DNA of 64,000 bases from Acanthochromis polyacanthus (Eukaryota > Chordata > Actinopteri > Pomacentridae), in the NCBI RefSeq assembly GCF_021347895.1, contig NC_067125.1, positions 5,412,268 through 5,476,267 of the forward strand, in the 5' to 3' direction. Below are positions 37,980 through 51,300 of this stretch, one piece after another (position 1 is the stretch's first letter; every line of letters begins with the position of its first letter). Under the pieces are notes generated by a model, which saw nothing but the letters and a program-made list of their open reading frames with translations, searched no databases and was not told where the DNA came from. Made by a program: the position numbers and the translations under genes.

Positions 37980-38460
37980 CACCGATGCGGGGTAACGGAC
38001 TGATGCTGCGTCGGACCGTCCGCTAACTGCCACAGCAGAGCCGTTACTCACCGCTCTCTCTCCGGCCGTGTCCCCGCCGGGTCTCCAAGCGACCTCCGGC
38101 CGGTATGTAACCCTCCAGCCCCCTCCCCGACACACACACACTCACACGGCGTTCAGGTCAGGCTACTTACGCCCTTGGTCTGGGGAAGCCCATGGATAGC
38201 AGCACGTCCAGGCTGGATCCGCATTTCATCGATCCCGGTCGGTTCTGCCGGAGCCTCCGGGGCAGGATTTTGCTGTAGAGGTCCTCTTTAGCAGCCATGG
38301 TCGAGTCAGAAACAGTCCAGCAGCAGCACACAGAGCTCCGGTTAGTCCATGAGCCTCAGTGGGGTCCGCATGAGTGGGGAGGTAACGGCAATAACACGGA
38401 GCCGAGCTGAGAGCAGCGCTGTGCGGCCACGCAGAGCTGCTACTCCGCCCACTGGAGGAA
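37980..38460 (-). promoter_or_regulatory. ubash3b: GC-rich promoter / 5' UTR region of ubash3b
   Basis: The stretch around the ubash3b start codon is rich in G, C and CpG compared with the AT-rich DNA on both sides, as expected of a vertebrate CpG-island promoter. It spans the coding exon, its donor site and the 5' UTR. No TATA box is evident. The exact transcription start cannot be read from sequence. Confidence 0.55.
38171..38298 (-). CDS. ubash3b: First coding exon of ubash3b (Sts-1/TULA-2), 5' end of gene, rest outside window
   Basis: Encodes 42 residues plus two bases, from MAAKEDLYSKILPRR through the LDVLLSMGFPRPR segment, followed by the donor gtaagt at 38161-38170. This matches the N-terminus of UBASH3B/Sts-1, a UBA-SH3-histidine phosphatase protein that dephosphorylates Syk/ZAP-70-type kinases and dampens receptor signalling. 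SSLDVLLSMGFPRPRA opens the ubiquitin-binding UBA domain; SH3 and phosphatase domains lie in later exons. UBASH3A is a poorer match (it lacks the basic PRR..RQNRPG stretch). The ATG at 38296-38298 is chosen because an in-frame TGA lies about 60 nt upstream with no ATG between. Human UBASH3B has a longer N-terminus starting upstream; that extension is not seen here. Exon 2 (rest of UBA) was not found between 1 and 38170, so intron 1 is at least 38.1 kb. Teleosts carry two ubash3b paralogues and I cannot tell which this is. Confidence 0.85.
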
Positions 38461-38521
38461 GCAGCAAATTAGACGTGCTCAGTGTAGTGGCCCAACACAC
38501 ACACTGACAAACCACACAATG

Positions 38522-39083
38522 TTTCAGGGAGGAAAAACACCACACACTGTCACTGTAACTTATCGTTTATCATCCACTATATGCGTCAGTAATCACATTA
38601 AACACAGACGTGACATGTGGCAGTTCATAAATGACAAATACGGCTAGAAAAGCAGCTTTTATTTATGTACAAAATTAGTCATTATACAAAGATATGAAGT
38701 CTACAGGTTCCATAAAATTATTGTATCACATACATAGAAAAATAATTACATCAATTTTACTTTATCACTGATAAATCTGACCAAATGGATCCATCACTGC
38801 ACTATTTCAGGGAGGAAAAACACCACACTGTAACTTATTGTTTATCATCCACTATATGCGTCAGCAATCACGTTAAACACAGAAGCGTATGTGGCAGTTC
38901 ATAAATGACAAACACAGAACTATAAAAGCAGCTTTTATTTGTGTACAAAATTACAGTCATTATACAAAGATATGATGTATGTAGATTTAATAAAATTACT
39001 GCATCACATACATAGAAAAATAATTACATAATTTTTACTTTATCACTGATAAATCTGACCAAAATGGATCAATCACTGCACCT
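38522..39083 (-). repeat. Two-copy tandem duplication (about 280 bp each) carrying likely gkup poly(A) signals
   Basis: Copy 1 spans 38522-38804 and copy 2 spans 38805-39083. Both begin ttTCAGGGAGGAAAAACACC and end at an atcactgcac motif. They differ by small indels and substitutions. On the minus strand each copy has an AATAAA (38658-38663 and 38934-38939) in the same context, downstream of the gkup stop at 39396. They therefore look like alternative poly(A) sites of the gkup 3' UTR, duplicated in tandem. Confidence 0.75.
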
Positions 39084-39395
39084 TAAAGGAACATGGATCT
39101 CATATAAAGCTTATATTCTGGAAACAAAGCCATGTGCTACTTCCAACATTATTTAGTCCATCTGGTCAGACATCAAACTGTCACCAAAGATCTGGATAGT
39201 AATCCTGATTATTGTTTTATGGCTTTCCTGTAATTTCCTGTAACTGATCATAATGTTTGGTGTGTCATATTTAATCCTACCAGTCTACTGTATGAAATGA
39301 CACTGGGACTTCACGCATGGAGGGCCACAGTGGGCCATTTCTAACCTCGACTTGGCCTTGAGTGGCCTGGCTTAGTGGTGGGGAGATGTGCGAGG

Positions 39396-42300
39396 TTAGC
39401 GTTGGCCGCCTGCAGAGCTGGCAGATGGGTTGTATGGTGCGATGACACAGAAGACACAGCCTGCCTCCTGGAAAGCCTGCCTCATCTCCACCTAGTGGGA
39501 CAAACAAAGACTGCATCAGACACACCAGTCTAACACACCCCACCACTGAACTGACCTCTCAGAGCAGGTCCACACCTTAAAGTAGCCAAAATGGCCATCC
39601 AGTCTCCCACAAAGTAAGAAGTAACTGAGCAAAGGAGGTGGTGGTTTTGTGAAAAGACACGTTAAGTAGCTGAAGGGTTGTTGCTTCATCCATTGCTGGG
39701 TGCTTACGCTGCTCTAATAGGACTTTAAATAACGAGGTACTGCATGGTGAGTTCATTTACTCAGTCTGACCTGCAGCTACATGGTTCACCATGTTTGTGT
39801 TTCTTTCTGCTTTTCTTTCCCGTCTCCTTTTAACCTTCATCCCAGCTCTTCCAGGCAGATGGTGGCCCCCTCTGAGCCTGGTTCTGCAGGAAGTCTCCTC
39901 CTGTTAAAAGGGAGTTCTTCCTCTCCACCATCAAAGAGAATTGCTGGGCTTTCCATGTAGAAATATGTACGGTATTATCCTTAAATTCTAAGTTGTCATT
40001 TATTATGGTATATTAGGATATAATAGGTTAATTTATATAATAAATAATATCCCAGGATTTTGACCTCATATTCAAAATCGTCTGGTAAATTTCTACAATA
40101 TATTATTGTCCAGGGCTGCACAGTAGAGTCGTGGTTAGCACTTTCGCCTTGCAGCAAGAAGATCCCCGGTTCAAATCCTGGCCTGGGCCTGGGATCTTTC
40201 TGCATGGAGTTTGCATGTTCTCCTTGTGCATGCGTGGGTTTTCTCCGGGTACTCCGGCTTCCTCCCACAGTCCAAAAATATGCTGAGGTTAATTGGTTAC
40301 TCTAAATTGTCCGTAGGTGTGAATGTGAGTGTGATTGTGTGTCTGTATATGTAGCCCTGTGACAGACTGGTGACCTGTCCAGGGTGTCCCCTGCCTTCAC
40401 CCGAGTCAGCTGGGATAGACTCCAGCACCCCCATGACCCTAGTGAGGATAAAGCGGTGTATAGAGAATGGATGGATGGATGTTATTGTCTTAATCCAAAC
40501 ATCTAAACTAGTCTGGTAAATCTGTATAATCAAATTATATTATACAGTCTGAATCTTAGTTTTTTTTTAATTACACAACTAAATTAGTATTTTATATAAT
40601 ACTCCAGAGTCTTAAAATATTTAAATTAGTTACGTAAATGTGTATAATAAACAATACTGTAGGGTTAAACGTTAGGTAAATTCATAATGCTAATCTTATT
40701 TCTCTGCTGAAAGCCCTCAACAGCTCTTGTTTTAAACATACTATAAAAATACTGGTGATATGACGTGGTTTCATTATTCCATTTTACTCATTAACTTAGA
40801 AAAACTCTCCCAGAAATATTTCAAGTCAGAGATATAATTGTTTGATAAAGTCTTTTCACTAAGCTTGCAAACGTTCTCCTTTTCCTTCAAGCTCTAGGAA
40901 TATGCAAATATTTTTCATTTTAATACTGTAACTACTGGGTTTAACAGATGGAGCTGAAAAGTAATATTAAGTGAAACAGACAGATTTACTATGAACCAAA
41001 GTGTCAGTTAAGGCACCCATGACACAAACAATGTATTTCAGTAGTTGGATAATGAACCAGACATTGGATATCCCTGCAAGAAAACACAAATCAAAGTGAC
41101 AGAGTTGATCTTTAATTGAGCAGAGGAGCTGAAGACGATTTCTCTTGATTACATCAGAAAATAGACTTGGATTTAGAAGTGTAAGATTCTGCTCTGACAA
41201 GAACTCACTGATCCGTCACATCACAGAACATTTTTACTGAGGCCAGTTTCTGAGTACAAAAATATAAAGCAGCTCAGTTTGTTTGTAGTCTGTAGCCTTA
41301 CTAGGACACAAAGTGACCAATGTACCATTCAATGAGTAGAATAACTAAGACGCAAGAGTTTTAATATGAAGCTTCACAGCCGTAAACTCAGATATCTTAC
41401 CATTCTCGCCGTGTCCAGACATAGACCCACTACAGCCCCCCCACTGCCGGGTAGCTTCACTGCTGATCCAAACTGCAAGAAACAGCAGAAACTTCATGAA
41501 TGCATGAAAGGAAAAAAGCCCTGCAGGCACAAACAGTTGGTGGTGGAGAAAACAGTGTTAAATAAATTGTGTTCTGGTGGGAACAGTCAGTGAAAACCTC
41601 TCAGCACCTACCTGCCTCGCCAGCTGAACCATCTTCAGATTCCCAGGACCCAGACAGTCATCAGTGTAGACAGACCTGCAGGATAAATTGTTAGCTGAGA
41701 GTATCAGTGTAATACGGAAGCTGCAAACCAAACGTGCCGTTTACCTCCGCAGCTCAAAGTTCTGGTCCATCAGTCGTGCCAGACAGCTCCAGTCTCTGTC
41801 CTTAAGAGCCACCCTGAAGGGAGAAATATATTCAGTCAGTGCTAAGGTCACACCAGTTTCACCTCTAACTCTCTGAAACAGCACAGACACCAACAGTAGG
41901 CACGTTATTGCCAGCAGAGCTGCAGCAAATAAAGCCTCTGGCTTATCTGTCAGTTCACCGTGCAAAAGTTCAACACAACACGTCAAAGAGCAGAATCCTC
42001 TCTATGACTTTTGTGAAGTCCAGAAATAATTCATCACAAGATTGACGTGACCTTTTCCCTAATGCATTTGGCAAAGTTACTACTGCTGTTGCATAAATTC
42101 TTGACTTAACAGCAAGTCCTGAAACCAACCTAGCCTGATCAGTGAGCTCAGCAAAGCTCTTCATGGCCTCCACGACCGCTGTCTCCCCTGTGGAAACACG
42201 GGAAACATGTTCAACAACCAAACCACTAGTTCCAAAAGTCCCTGAAGGAATAGCAAGGCGTAAATATGCATGTTGACGAACAAGTTAAATAGAGAAAAGG

Positions 42301-45300
42301 ACTGAAGAACATTTTGTGCACACATAGAAAACTAAGATTTTTTTTCTCTCCTGCCCCATGAAGATCATTTTGTAAGATTAAAAATGACACTGAATGAAGA
42401 ACGAGAGTCTCGAGCCGTGCTAGTGGACATAAAGGTGTTGGACCATCATGTTTGGTGTTTTGATGATGGTGGGGCAGAGTGCTATTTAACACACTGGTCC
42501 AAAATCTCCCTCTAAATCTGTAACTTTGACACAGAGATAGTTTTTTCAGGGTTTAATCAATGACTGCAGAGGGACTTTAAACTCATAGTGACAGTCGAGG
42601 AAAAGTCAAAGATCACCAGAGTCTGTAGGATTCATTCTCTGAGAACAACGGGTGTATATGCCAAGTTTTGCTGCAATTAATTCGGCAGTTGTTCATATAT
42701 TTCAGTCTAGACCAGTAGAGAGGACACACTGACAGAACAACAATGCCTTCTAAACGTGACTGATATGATCATGAGCTTTTCAAACCAGGTTAAATACTGT
42801 GTGACTGGAAGGCGTACCACTGAGCCAGCGCTGTCGGATGTTGCTGTGGATGCGTCCAGAGTCACTGGGGTCGCTCAGGTAGGCCAGCCAGAACAGTGGG
42901 AGGTTACTCATGTCCAAAGGTACATAGTTCCCTGAGAATGGAAAGATGCACTTAGTCAGCACTGTCTCTGATTGGTCCTAAGTTCATTCTGCAGAACTCA
43001 AACAAGGAGTCTGAGCAGAAGAAGAACAAGGAGTCCTGTGACAGATGGTGTGACCCTACAGAGTCAGTATGAGATTACATGAGTAGACAGACTAAATCCA
43101 CAAAGTTCTCAAAGTTGCTGGTACAACCTATGTGCCAAGTGCTTTGAAAAACAAGGAGAAGTGGTCCAAAACATGGCCACACCAACACCGTATGCAGTGG
43201 CAGCACTTTGGATGGAAGTAACCGGTGAATAAAACATATTCCTCACTTTTAGTGCCTAAAACGTTTCCGTTGCACAATACTAGATTTGTTTCATCAACTT
43301 CATCATGTGCTGACGGACAGTGATGTCAGTACCGTAGCCCTGCTCCTCCATGAGCTTCTTGCTGAAATCCATGTAGACTAAACCTTCATAGACCTGCAAA
43401 AGACAAAGGGACACAGGATTCCTGTCACTGTAGCGGTAGGACCTTGTGAAACGCTGACAGACGCAGCGTGTCACTTACCTGCACTACTCTGTCCTGCAGA
43501 CCAGCAGTGATGAACAGCTCATCTGTCTCCACGTTGAGGATGAAGTTGGCTCGGACCGGTTTAGGCAGATCCTGCAGCATATGAATGAAACTAAGCAGCA
43601 GAAGGAACAGTGACAGACCGATGGGAAAATCAGCTCTGATGGCTTTGCTGACACCATGAGATGGGGATCCTTACGCTGTCTGTGATGTTGTAGAATTTCA
43701 TAAGACACTTGAGAGTAGCTGAGACAATAGCACTGTGAAAGGAGAAGGTTGGAAACAAGGTAATTATTAACAACATCTTTAAATTAGACATTATAGACAA
43801 AAAAAAACCATCAAAACTATTTACCTGCTTCCAGCAAGGCCCTTGATTTAAACAGAGAAATAGCAGCATCATTAGAGTGTGCTTCATAAAAGGGAGGCAT
43901 AGTTCATTACTGTATACGACGACAGTTTGACATGTCACAGTGTGAACTTTTACTCTGAGAAAAACAATCATCTGAAAGAATCCTCACCACTTGTCGAGGA
44001 ATGTTGGTGTCGTACTTCAGTGTGAAGTTCTGCTTTGTTAAAGCAATACTGCAAAAGAGAAAGCACAGCAAATGGTTGACGTGGACCTCAAGTACGTAAA
44101 AGACTATTCAGTGTCTGATCCAGAAGTCCACGAGTAAGCACCAAATGTACAGAAAAGGGCTTTTACTTCATGTCTGCTTCTAGTGGCTCAATAGGCCTGT
44201 TCATCTCATCTACTGTGAAAAATCACTTCATGACAGAAAACAGTGATGGTGGAATATAACTAGTAAGTACATATTATCAACCTCTGTATTACTGAGAACA
44301 AATGGGAGCATTTCAGTCTGTTTTCAATGTAAATTCATGAGTTCCGAGTGTTTTCTAAAGTCAAGGGCAGGTCAGAGCTGTCCAGGGCGAGGGAAGAACA
44401 TGCTACAGGTACTGCAAGAGGTAAGAAGGGGGACAGACAGCAACAGGACGGGTAATGAGCGACAGATGTATGCCAAGAACAGCAGCTAGTTACTTATTGC
44501 AGCCTGTCCTGCTGATCCTACCTCTCACCAGCATGGTGCACAGCAATTTATGTCAAACCAGACAACTTTTTTCCACTGTAACTGGATAAAATCAAAACAG
44601 ACATGATATAAATACCGTTTTTCTGCTTTGTGAGGACATCATCGTGTCTGCTGGCCTTTGTAAATACAAGTCCATAAATTGCTTAGCAAACATAGCAAAA
44701 ACCCAAGAATCATCATGTTTTCAAGAGCATATTCTATGCACATTTACAGCTTTATATTTCTATTTTTTGGGGTCTACTATAATATCTTCACAAGGTTTAC
44801 TGTAAAAAAAAAAAAGAAAAAATTCTCATACTGTACATTGCTGCAGCGCATCCTCTCTGCCTGAAATGCTCCATTTTGCGTCCCATCTCTTTAAAGCTTA
44901 CACATCAGGAAAAGCAGTACATCAACATGATAGGAAATACACACTGACTCAGAGAAGAGATGGGTCAGGACATTGGTGTCACTTTCATGTCTGTAAAACA
45001 AATAAGATGCTACATACAGTTAGCTTAGCATAATGACTAGAAGCTAAGGAAAACAGCAAGTGTGGTTCTGTCCAAATGCAATAAAATCTTCCTAGCAGCA
45101 CATCTACGACACACTAATTAACATCCACCTACACCGCTTGATCCTCTTTAGAGTCGCGTGGGGCTGGAGTCTGTCCCAGCTGACTTAAAGTGAAAGCAGG
45201 AGACACCTGGACAGGTAACGGTCTGTCACAGGACTAACAATTAGGGCTGCAACTAACGACGCGTCAACGAATCGTCTGAGCCAATGACGTATATATATAG

Positions 45301-48300
45301 CGCATACGTCATTGGCCTGAGCACGACACGTCATCAAAAGCGGAAGTGAGCGCGCAATGCAACAGAAATCACCGTCCGACCGGAGCACGGACGGACATCG
45401 GCGCTGCATCGTGCGTATATTATGTATCCACAATCACACTCACATTGACACCAAAAGACAATTTAGAGTTCTCATTTAAAACCTCAGCATGTTTTTGGAC
45501 TGTGGGAGGGAGTCGGAGGATCGAGAGAAAACCACACATACACAGAGAGAACATGTAAACTCCATGCAGAAAGATTCCAGGCTGGGGAAGCTTCTAGCTT
45601 CAAAGCATCAGTGCTAACCACCAAGCCACCCCACTAATTAACATGACGTATCAAATTTGTACTTAAAATACAGAAAATTCTTGTAAAACCATGAATTCTA
45701 CTTGTAATTAATTATTTACAATTTTGTACTATTTAAATAAATTATCTGAATTCTTCTTTCACAGCTGGTAACTTATAATCGATTTTCAGTTGGAAAGGAC
45801 AGCCTGGATGTTAGATGTCAACAGAGGTTTTGCTACAAAGTGTTCCAGCAGCAGCAGGTAGAGGGGATACACCAGAACTCAGCGTTTTCCAGCACGTGAG
45901 CTGCTTCTGTCCAGCACCACAGAAGCACATCTAGCTTTGGTCTACAGTGTGCTGCAGTGTGATCTCACCCTTGTTTGGAGCAGAACTGGTAGAACTTCTT
46001 ACATGTAGCCTGCAGCAGCCGCAGACCTCCCAGGTACCTACAGCGAATAATGAAGACAAAGATTTAGAAATCCTCCGCATTACCACCTCTGTCCTGTGTT
46101 TTAGCTCTAAACTCGGCGCATCCACACCCTTCCTTCCTGCTGATACAGAACAGATCCTGCAGGCTGCCAAACTCTGTGGGGTCGTTGAGTGGATGAGGGA
46201 GCAAAACCTACAAAAAAAAAAAAATCATGACTTTGCCACAGCAGATCCTCAAAGAAGATCTTTTATTTTTACATTTTACAAATGTGTGTGCATGTCTGAG
46301 TTACCAAAGTCTGGCTCTCCACCAGAGTGACCTCGGCCCAGAAGTTCGAGATGCTCATAGCAATGGTTTTCCCATTAAAACCATCTGAGGGATTCCCCAT
46401 TAATCCGACCCTGTCAGTCATCAAACATGTGGAAATTAGATAGGACAGGAGGCTTTTATTTGAAAGCTGGATGACTACTCCGTCAAGGAACGCAACAGAG
46501 TTATGTGTCGATCGGGGTTGGTTTGATTGTCTGTCAGCAACATTACTCTGAAACAGACCAACGGATTTGGATGAAATTTTCAGGGAAGGTCAGAAATGAC
46601 ACAAGGACCAAGTGATTAGATTTTAGCAGTGATGCAGCTTATAGTCTGGATCCACGGATTTGCTAAAGATTTCTGGACTGCAAGATAGCGACACAACATT
46701 ACTGTAACCATGACAACAAGTGAACGCTACATCAGCTGTCTGCTGATGATCACATGATTGTGATCCTACTACAAATACACCACTGTGGACTTATCTGGAC
46801 TTATCCATCAGAAATGATACAAGGAACAACTGATTAAGTTGTGGGGGTGTTTCTGAGTCCGATCAATTCCCGCCGCCTGTTACATATTTATGATTTGGTA
46901 TCCGGGCTGCACAGTGCCGTAGTGATTAGCACTTTTGCCTTGCAGCAAGAAGATCCCCGGTTCAAATCCTGGCCTGGGCCTGGGATCTTTCTGCATGGAG
47001 TTTGCATGTTCTCCCTGTGCATGCGTGGGTTTTCTCCGGGTACTCCGGCTTCCTCCCACAGTCCAAAAATATGCTGAGGTTAATTGGTTACTCTAAATTG
47101 TCCGTAGGTGTGAATGTGAGTGTGATTGTGTGTCTGTATGTAGCCCTGTGACAGACTGGTGACCTGTCCAGGGTGTCCCCTGCCTTCACCCGAGTCAGCT
47201 GGGATAGACTCCAGCACCCCCCATGACCCTAGTGAGGATAAAGTGGTGTATAGAGGATGGATGGGTGGGTGGATTGGGTATCCGTACATAATGTACACAT
47301 GCATAACACACACCTGTGCTCAGTGCAAGGTCATTGTGTTTGTGGGTACGTCTATATTAAATGGACACATTCTATGTTGCCGTGAGTTCTGTTCATCAAT
47401 AACTAATAAACAAATGCTGTATTTCTGAAAATGACACATGGGGGAATGAACAGCCTTGACGGAGTACTGCGCACTCTGAGTGCTTCTCTAGTTAGAATAA
47501 TTGTGAGTTTCCCGGTGAGGGATCGATAAAGTTTATCTCATCTTAATCCACAGTAGCGTGAACTAAATTCATGTGGAGTAAATGTGTGATCTTACCTGGC
47601 ATACGAGCGGCATGTGATTGGAATAGCAGAGTTGTTGTGCTGCTTGGTGGAGTAGCAGGTGAGCCACTTGGTGTAGTCTGACAGGCCCTGAGGCGTCCAG
47701 AGGAAACACGCAATAAGAGCACATTTTAATAGGAAAGGCAATTAAAAAAGTTAACTTCACACACAAATCAGCTGTAAAAACAATGAGGACCCTAATGCTA
47801 TTCAGCGACTGCTTTCATCACTGTGTTTGCTGTGGTAACAGTGGAATCATTAACCAGTAATTCCATATTCAATAAAGCTGCTTTACAGAAGCAAGAATGC
47901 TTAAATTTGCAAGAACAAGAATGTTTTCCCATATTTTTCAGTTTAAACTGAGCAAACTAAATGAATAATAGTCATTCATTGCTGGCTTTTTAACGTATGA
48001 ATTTGAAGAGGCTGATGCTGCGTGGAAAGAAAACCAGCTGCTGAACAGAGGGAAGGATACAAACCACTTGTCCAATGAGCTGGAAGCCAGTAGGAAGCTT
48101 CATACCAAACACATCGAGCTGCTTCTCATTGATGAGCCACTCCTGAAGAGGAAGGAGCCATAAAAGGTTATTACTTTATTGGCTGGTGATAATGTGCTGA
48201 TGTCATTTAGCCTGAGCAGAACGCAATTACACATAACCTACGGCAGTCACAAACCGATCTTTAGGTTTGTCCTAAGAATAAATGACTACAGACTTAGCTT

Positions 48301-51300
48301 TGTTAAGGATTTTGAACAGAACTATATGGGCAAACACCTGTCGGCTATACAGTACAGTAATGGCATGTTAGGCAGAGAACTGAGTCACATTCCCTTAAAT
48401 CTGAGCTTCTCTGTTCTATGCTTTGATAGCTGTACACCTGGTAGTGCACATTAGTACAAACTATTGGTCTTCACCATGCTTCTAAACAAGCTGAGAAGCT
48501 CTAAAACGAGTCCAGCAGGGCATCTTTAGACACGACGAATCGCGTCACTCCACCGCACTGAAAGCTTGATGGGTGTGCAGCGACACAGTGTCACAACAGC
48601 TGGTTGAGAAGCGCTCGATATCCAACAGAGACTTCACTCCTCTACAGTCACACAAACACTGACCGGAACTGACTAGACGGATACTTCAACCAGAGGCTGC
48701 TGGCTCCTGGATGTCACACCAGAACAACATGAAGGCTCATCCGGAAACTGCCGCTGGTATGATGAAAACTTCACTAAAATGTATTTCTGAAAACACCTGA
48801 GACGAGAAATGAGCTGCAGAGTCTGAAGTATCGACGTGATGGATCCAGTGCTTATGTGCCATAAGAGTTCTGTGTCCTGAAGTAAATATTGTCACAGATT
48901 TGTCGTATCTGTTTGCCGTTAGCTCTGCTCAAGCCGTGCTCCTGAACAATCTAAGCGAGCGTGTGAGAACCTGACGTACACAACATTTAAACGTACACGG
49001 CATAAACAAAGAAAGCTTTATGAAGGAAGAGGCTGGAAGGAAAAGGAGATGATTTGCAGCTCTGTAGAGGGTGGCGCAGGAGCAACACCTCAGTTATAAA
49101 GGACTGGACAGAAAAAGGGCACGTGACTGACTCTGCACCTGCCTGAACTACCACAAAGCTCCATTATATGGAAAGAAATCCCCATGAACATTTAATTTTC
49201 ATTAAGACCCATGAAAAAAATGCTAAATGACAGATGGCATTAAGTCACTGAATTCAGCAGAATGGAGGCTGGACTGAACGTGAGATCAGTTTTCTATTGT
49301 CAGTAACTTGTTTGTGCTGGAAAATTCAGAGTTGTGTGAGTATGTGGGAGCTTTGATGAACAATATAACATGGAAAAGTAGCCAAAGCTTCACGTTAGGT
49401 AAATCTGAGGAGTTTAGTTCCATCTTGAATGACCTAACGAGAACAAATGAACGACACATGCTGCTGTAGCATCACTTACGAACCCAGAATCGCCCAAAGG
49501 ACCTGTCTTTGGCTTGAGGCTGCAGGTTGAGGAAGTCAGACATGCAGGACAGCGTGTCTCTCTGGATGCAGTAGAACACCACACTGGCCAGCCGGGATGT
49601 TGTCCCGTCCTGCGGTTTCTCCATAAACCGAGTTATCCTGGTTAAAAAACAAAACATCAAACCAAATCTGCCACACAGTCCCATGTACCAGTTAGTGTCA
49701 GAAACAAGCTGAAACGTGTCTGCTGAAGAAATCTGTCATGTGTGGTGGATGAACTTCACCTGTTGGTGTCCGGGCAAACCTCCACGATGCCTCTCGAGCT
49801 ACTTTTCTCACTTTCTTCCAGCTCGTAGTAAATGATCAGCTCTCCAGGCTGCAGCACGGACACAGCACTGGGTTAATACAGGTACGACTCATCCTACAAA
49901 AATCACCAACAACTATGCCGACTAATTTGGGTATCACTCTACACAGCTTCAGCAGCACGTAAAACACGGAACAAGCAGATTGTTTATGGCAGGAGACCAT
50001 GAAGGAAGCCACTGCTTACTATAAAGAACATTGCTGCTCAAAGTTTGCAAAAGACCACATTCCACTGCGGTGTTGGCAAAATGTTTTGTGGACTAATGGA
50101 ACAAAGGACACACAGCACTACTGGTGTAAAAATGGCTCTGCATATCATTATGAAAATATCATCCCAACTGTAAAGCATGGTGGAGGAAACATCATGATTT
50201 TCCAGCTTGCCAGTTTCTGAAGGGAAGATGAATTCCCAAGTGTATCAAACAATTCTTCAGGATCATGTGAAATGTCTGTATGTCAGCTGAAACTCTGCAG
50301 AAGTTGGGTGATGCAACAGGACTGACCCAAAACACCGGAGAAAGTCCACAATAGAATGGCTACAGAAAAACAAAATCCTCCTTTTGGAGTGGCCCAGTCA
50401 GAGATGCTAGAGAATGACTTGAAGAGAGCCTTACACATGAGAAGTACAGCAGAGCTAAAGCAGTTCTGCCACGAAGAATGGGCTAAAATTCCTTCTGAAT
50501 GATGTGCAGGTCTGATCCACAGCTACAGGCAGCACCTGGATGAGGTTATTGCAGCCAATGGCAGGTCAACCAGTTATTAACGCCAAGGGTTCACTTACCG
50601 TTTTGAATGCTGTATGAGTGTGTTCAATAAAGACATAAAAGATCTGATTTTTTTGCTATTATTTTACACTGCAAAAATTCAAAATCTTACCAAGTGTATT
50701 AGTCTTATTTTTAGTCAAAATGTCTCATCCCACTCGATATGAGATAAATTCACTTAACAAGTGACATTTCAGCAGGATAGAAGGACTTGTTTTAAGACGA
50801 TGCATCTTAAATACTTTAAGTCAAACAATCTTGAAATTATCTTGTTTTAACCGTTGCGTCGTCCTGCGGGTCACATTGACCCATTTAAAGTTTGAAAATG
50901 TGGAAAAATATATATATTTTCACAGTGAAAACTTCCACATTTTCTAATTTTTTGGAGGAAATTTTTGAATATTTTTGGTGGAAAAAAAGAAAAGCTAAAA
51001 AAAGTTTCTTTAAGAACATTTGGGGGGGGGGGGCCGGGGGAAATAAACCAAAAACCAGCAAATTTCAAAAATATTAAAAGTTTTACTGATATATATGTAA
51101 TCACTTCGATATTTTTAGTATTTTTTGGAAGATTTTTTTTCATTTATTGAAATTATTTACAATTTATTTTTAATTTTATTTCTTGCCAAATTTGGGGATT
51201 TTTTTTAAACTAGAATTTTTAAAGGAATTTTCTTCCTGAAGATTTGAAAAATTTTTTTAATAAATTTGGCAAATATTTTGCTGAATTTTTGGATTTTTTT

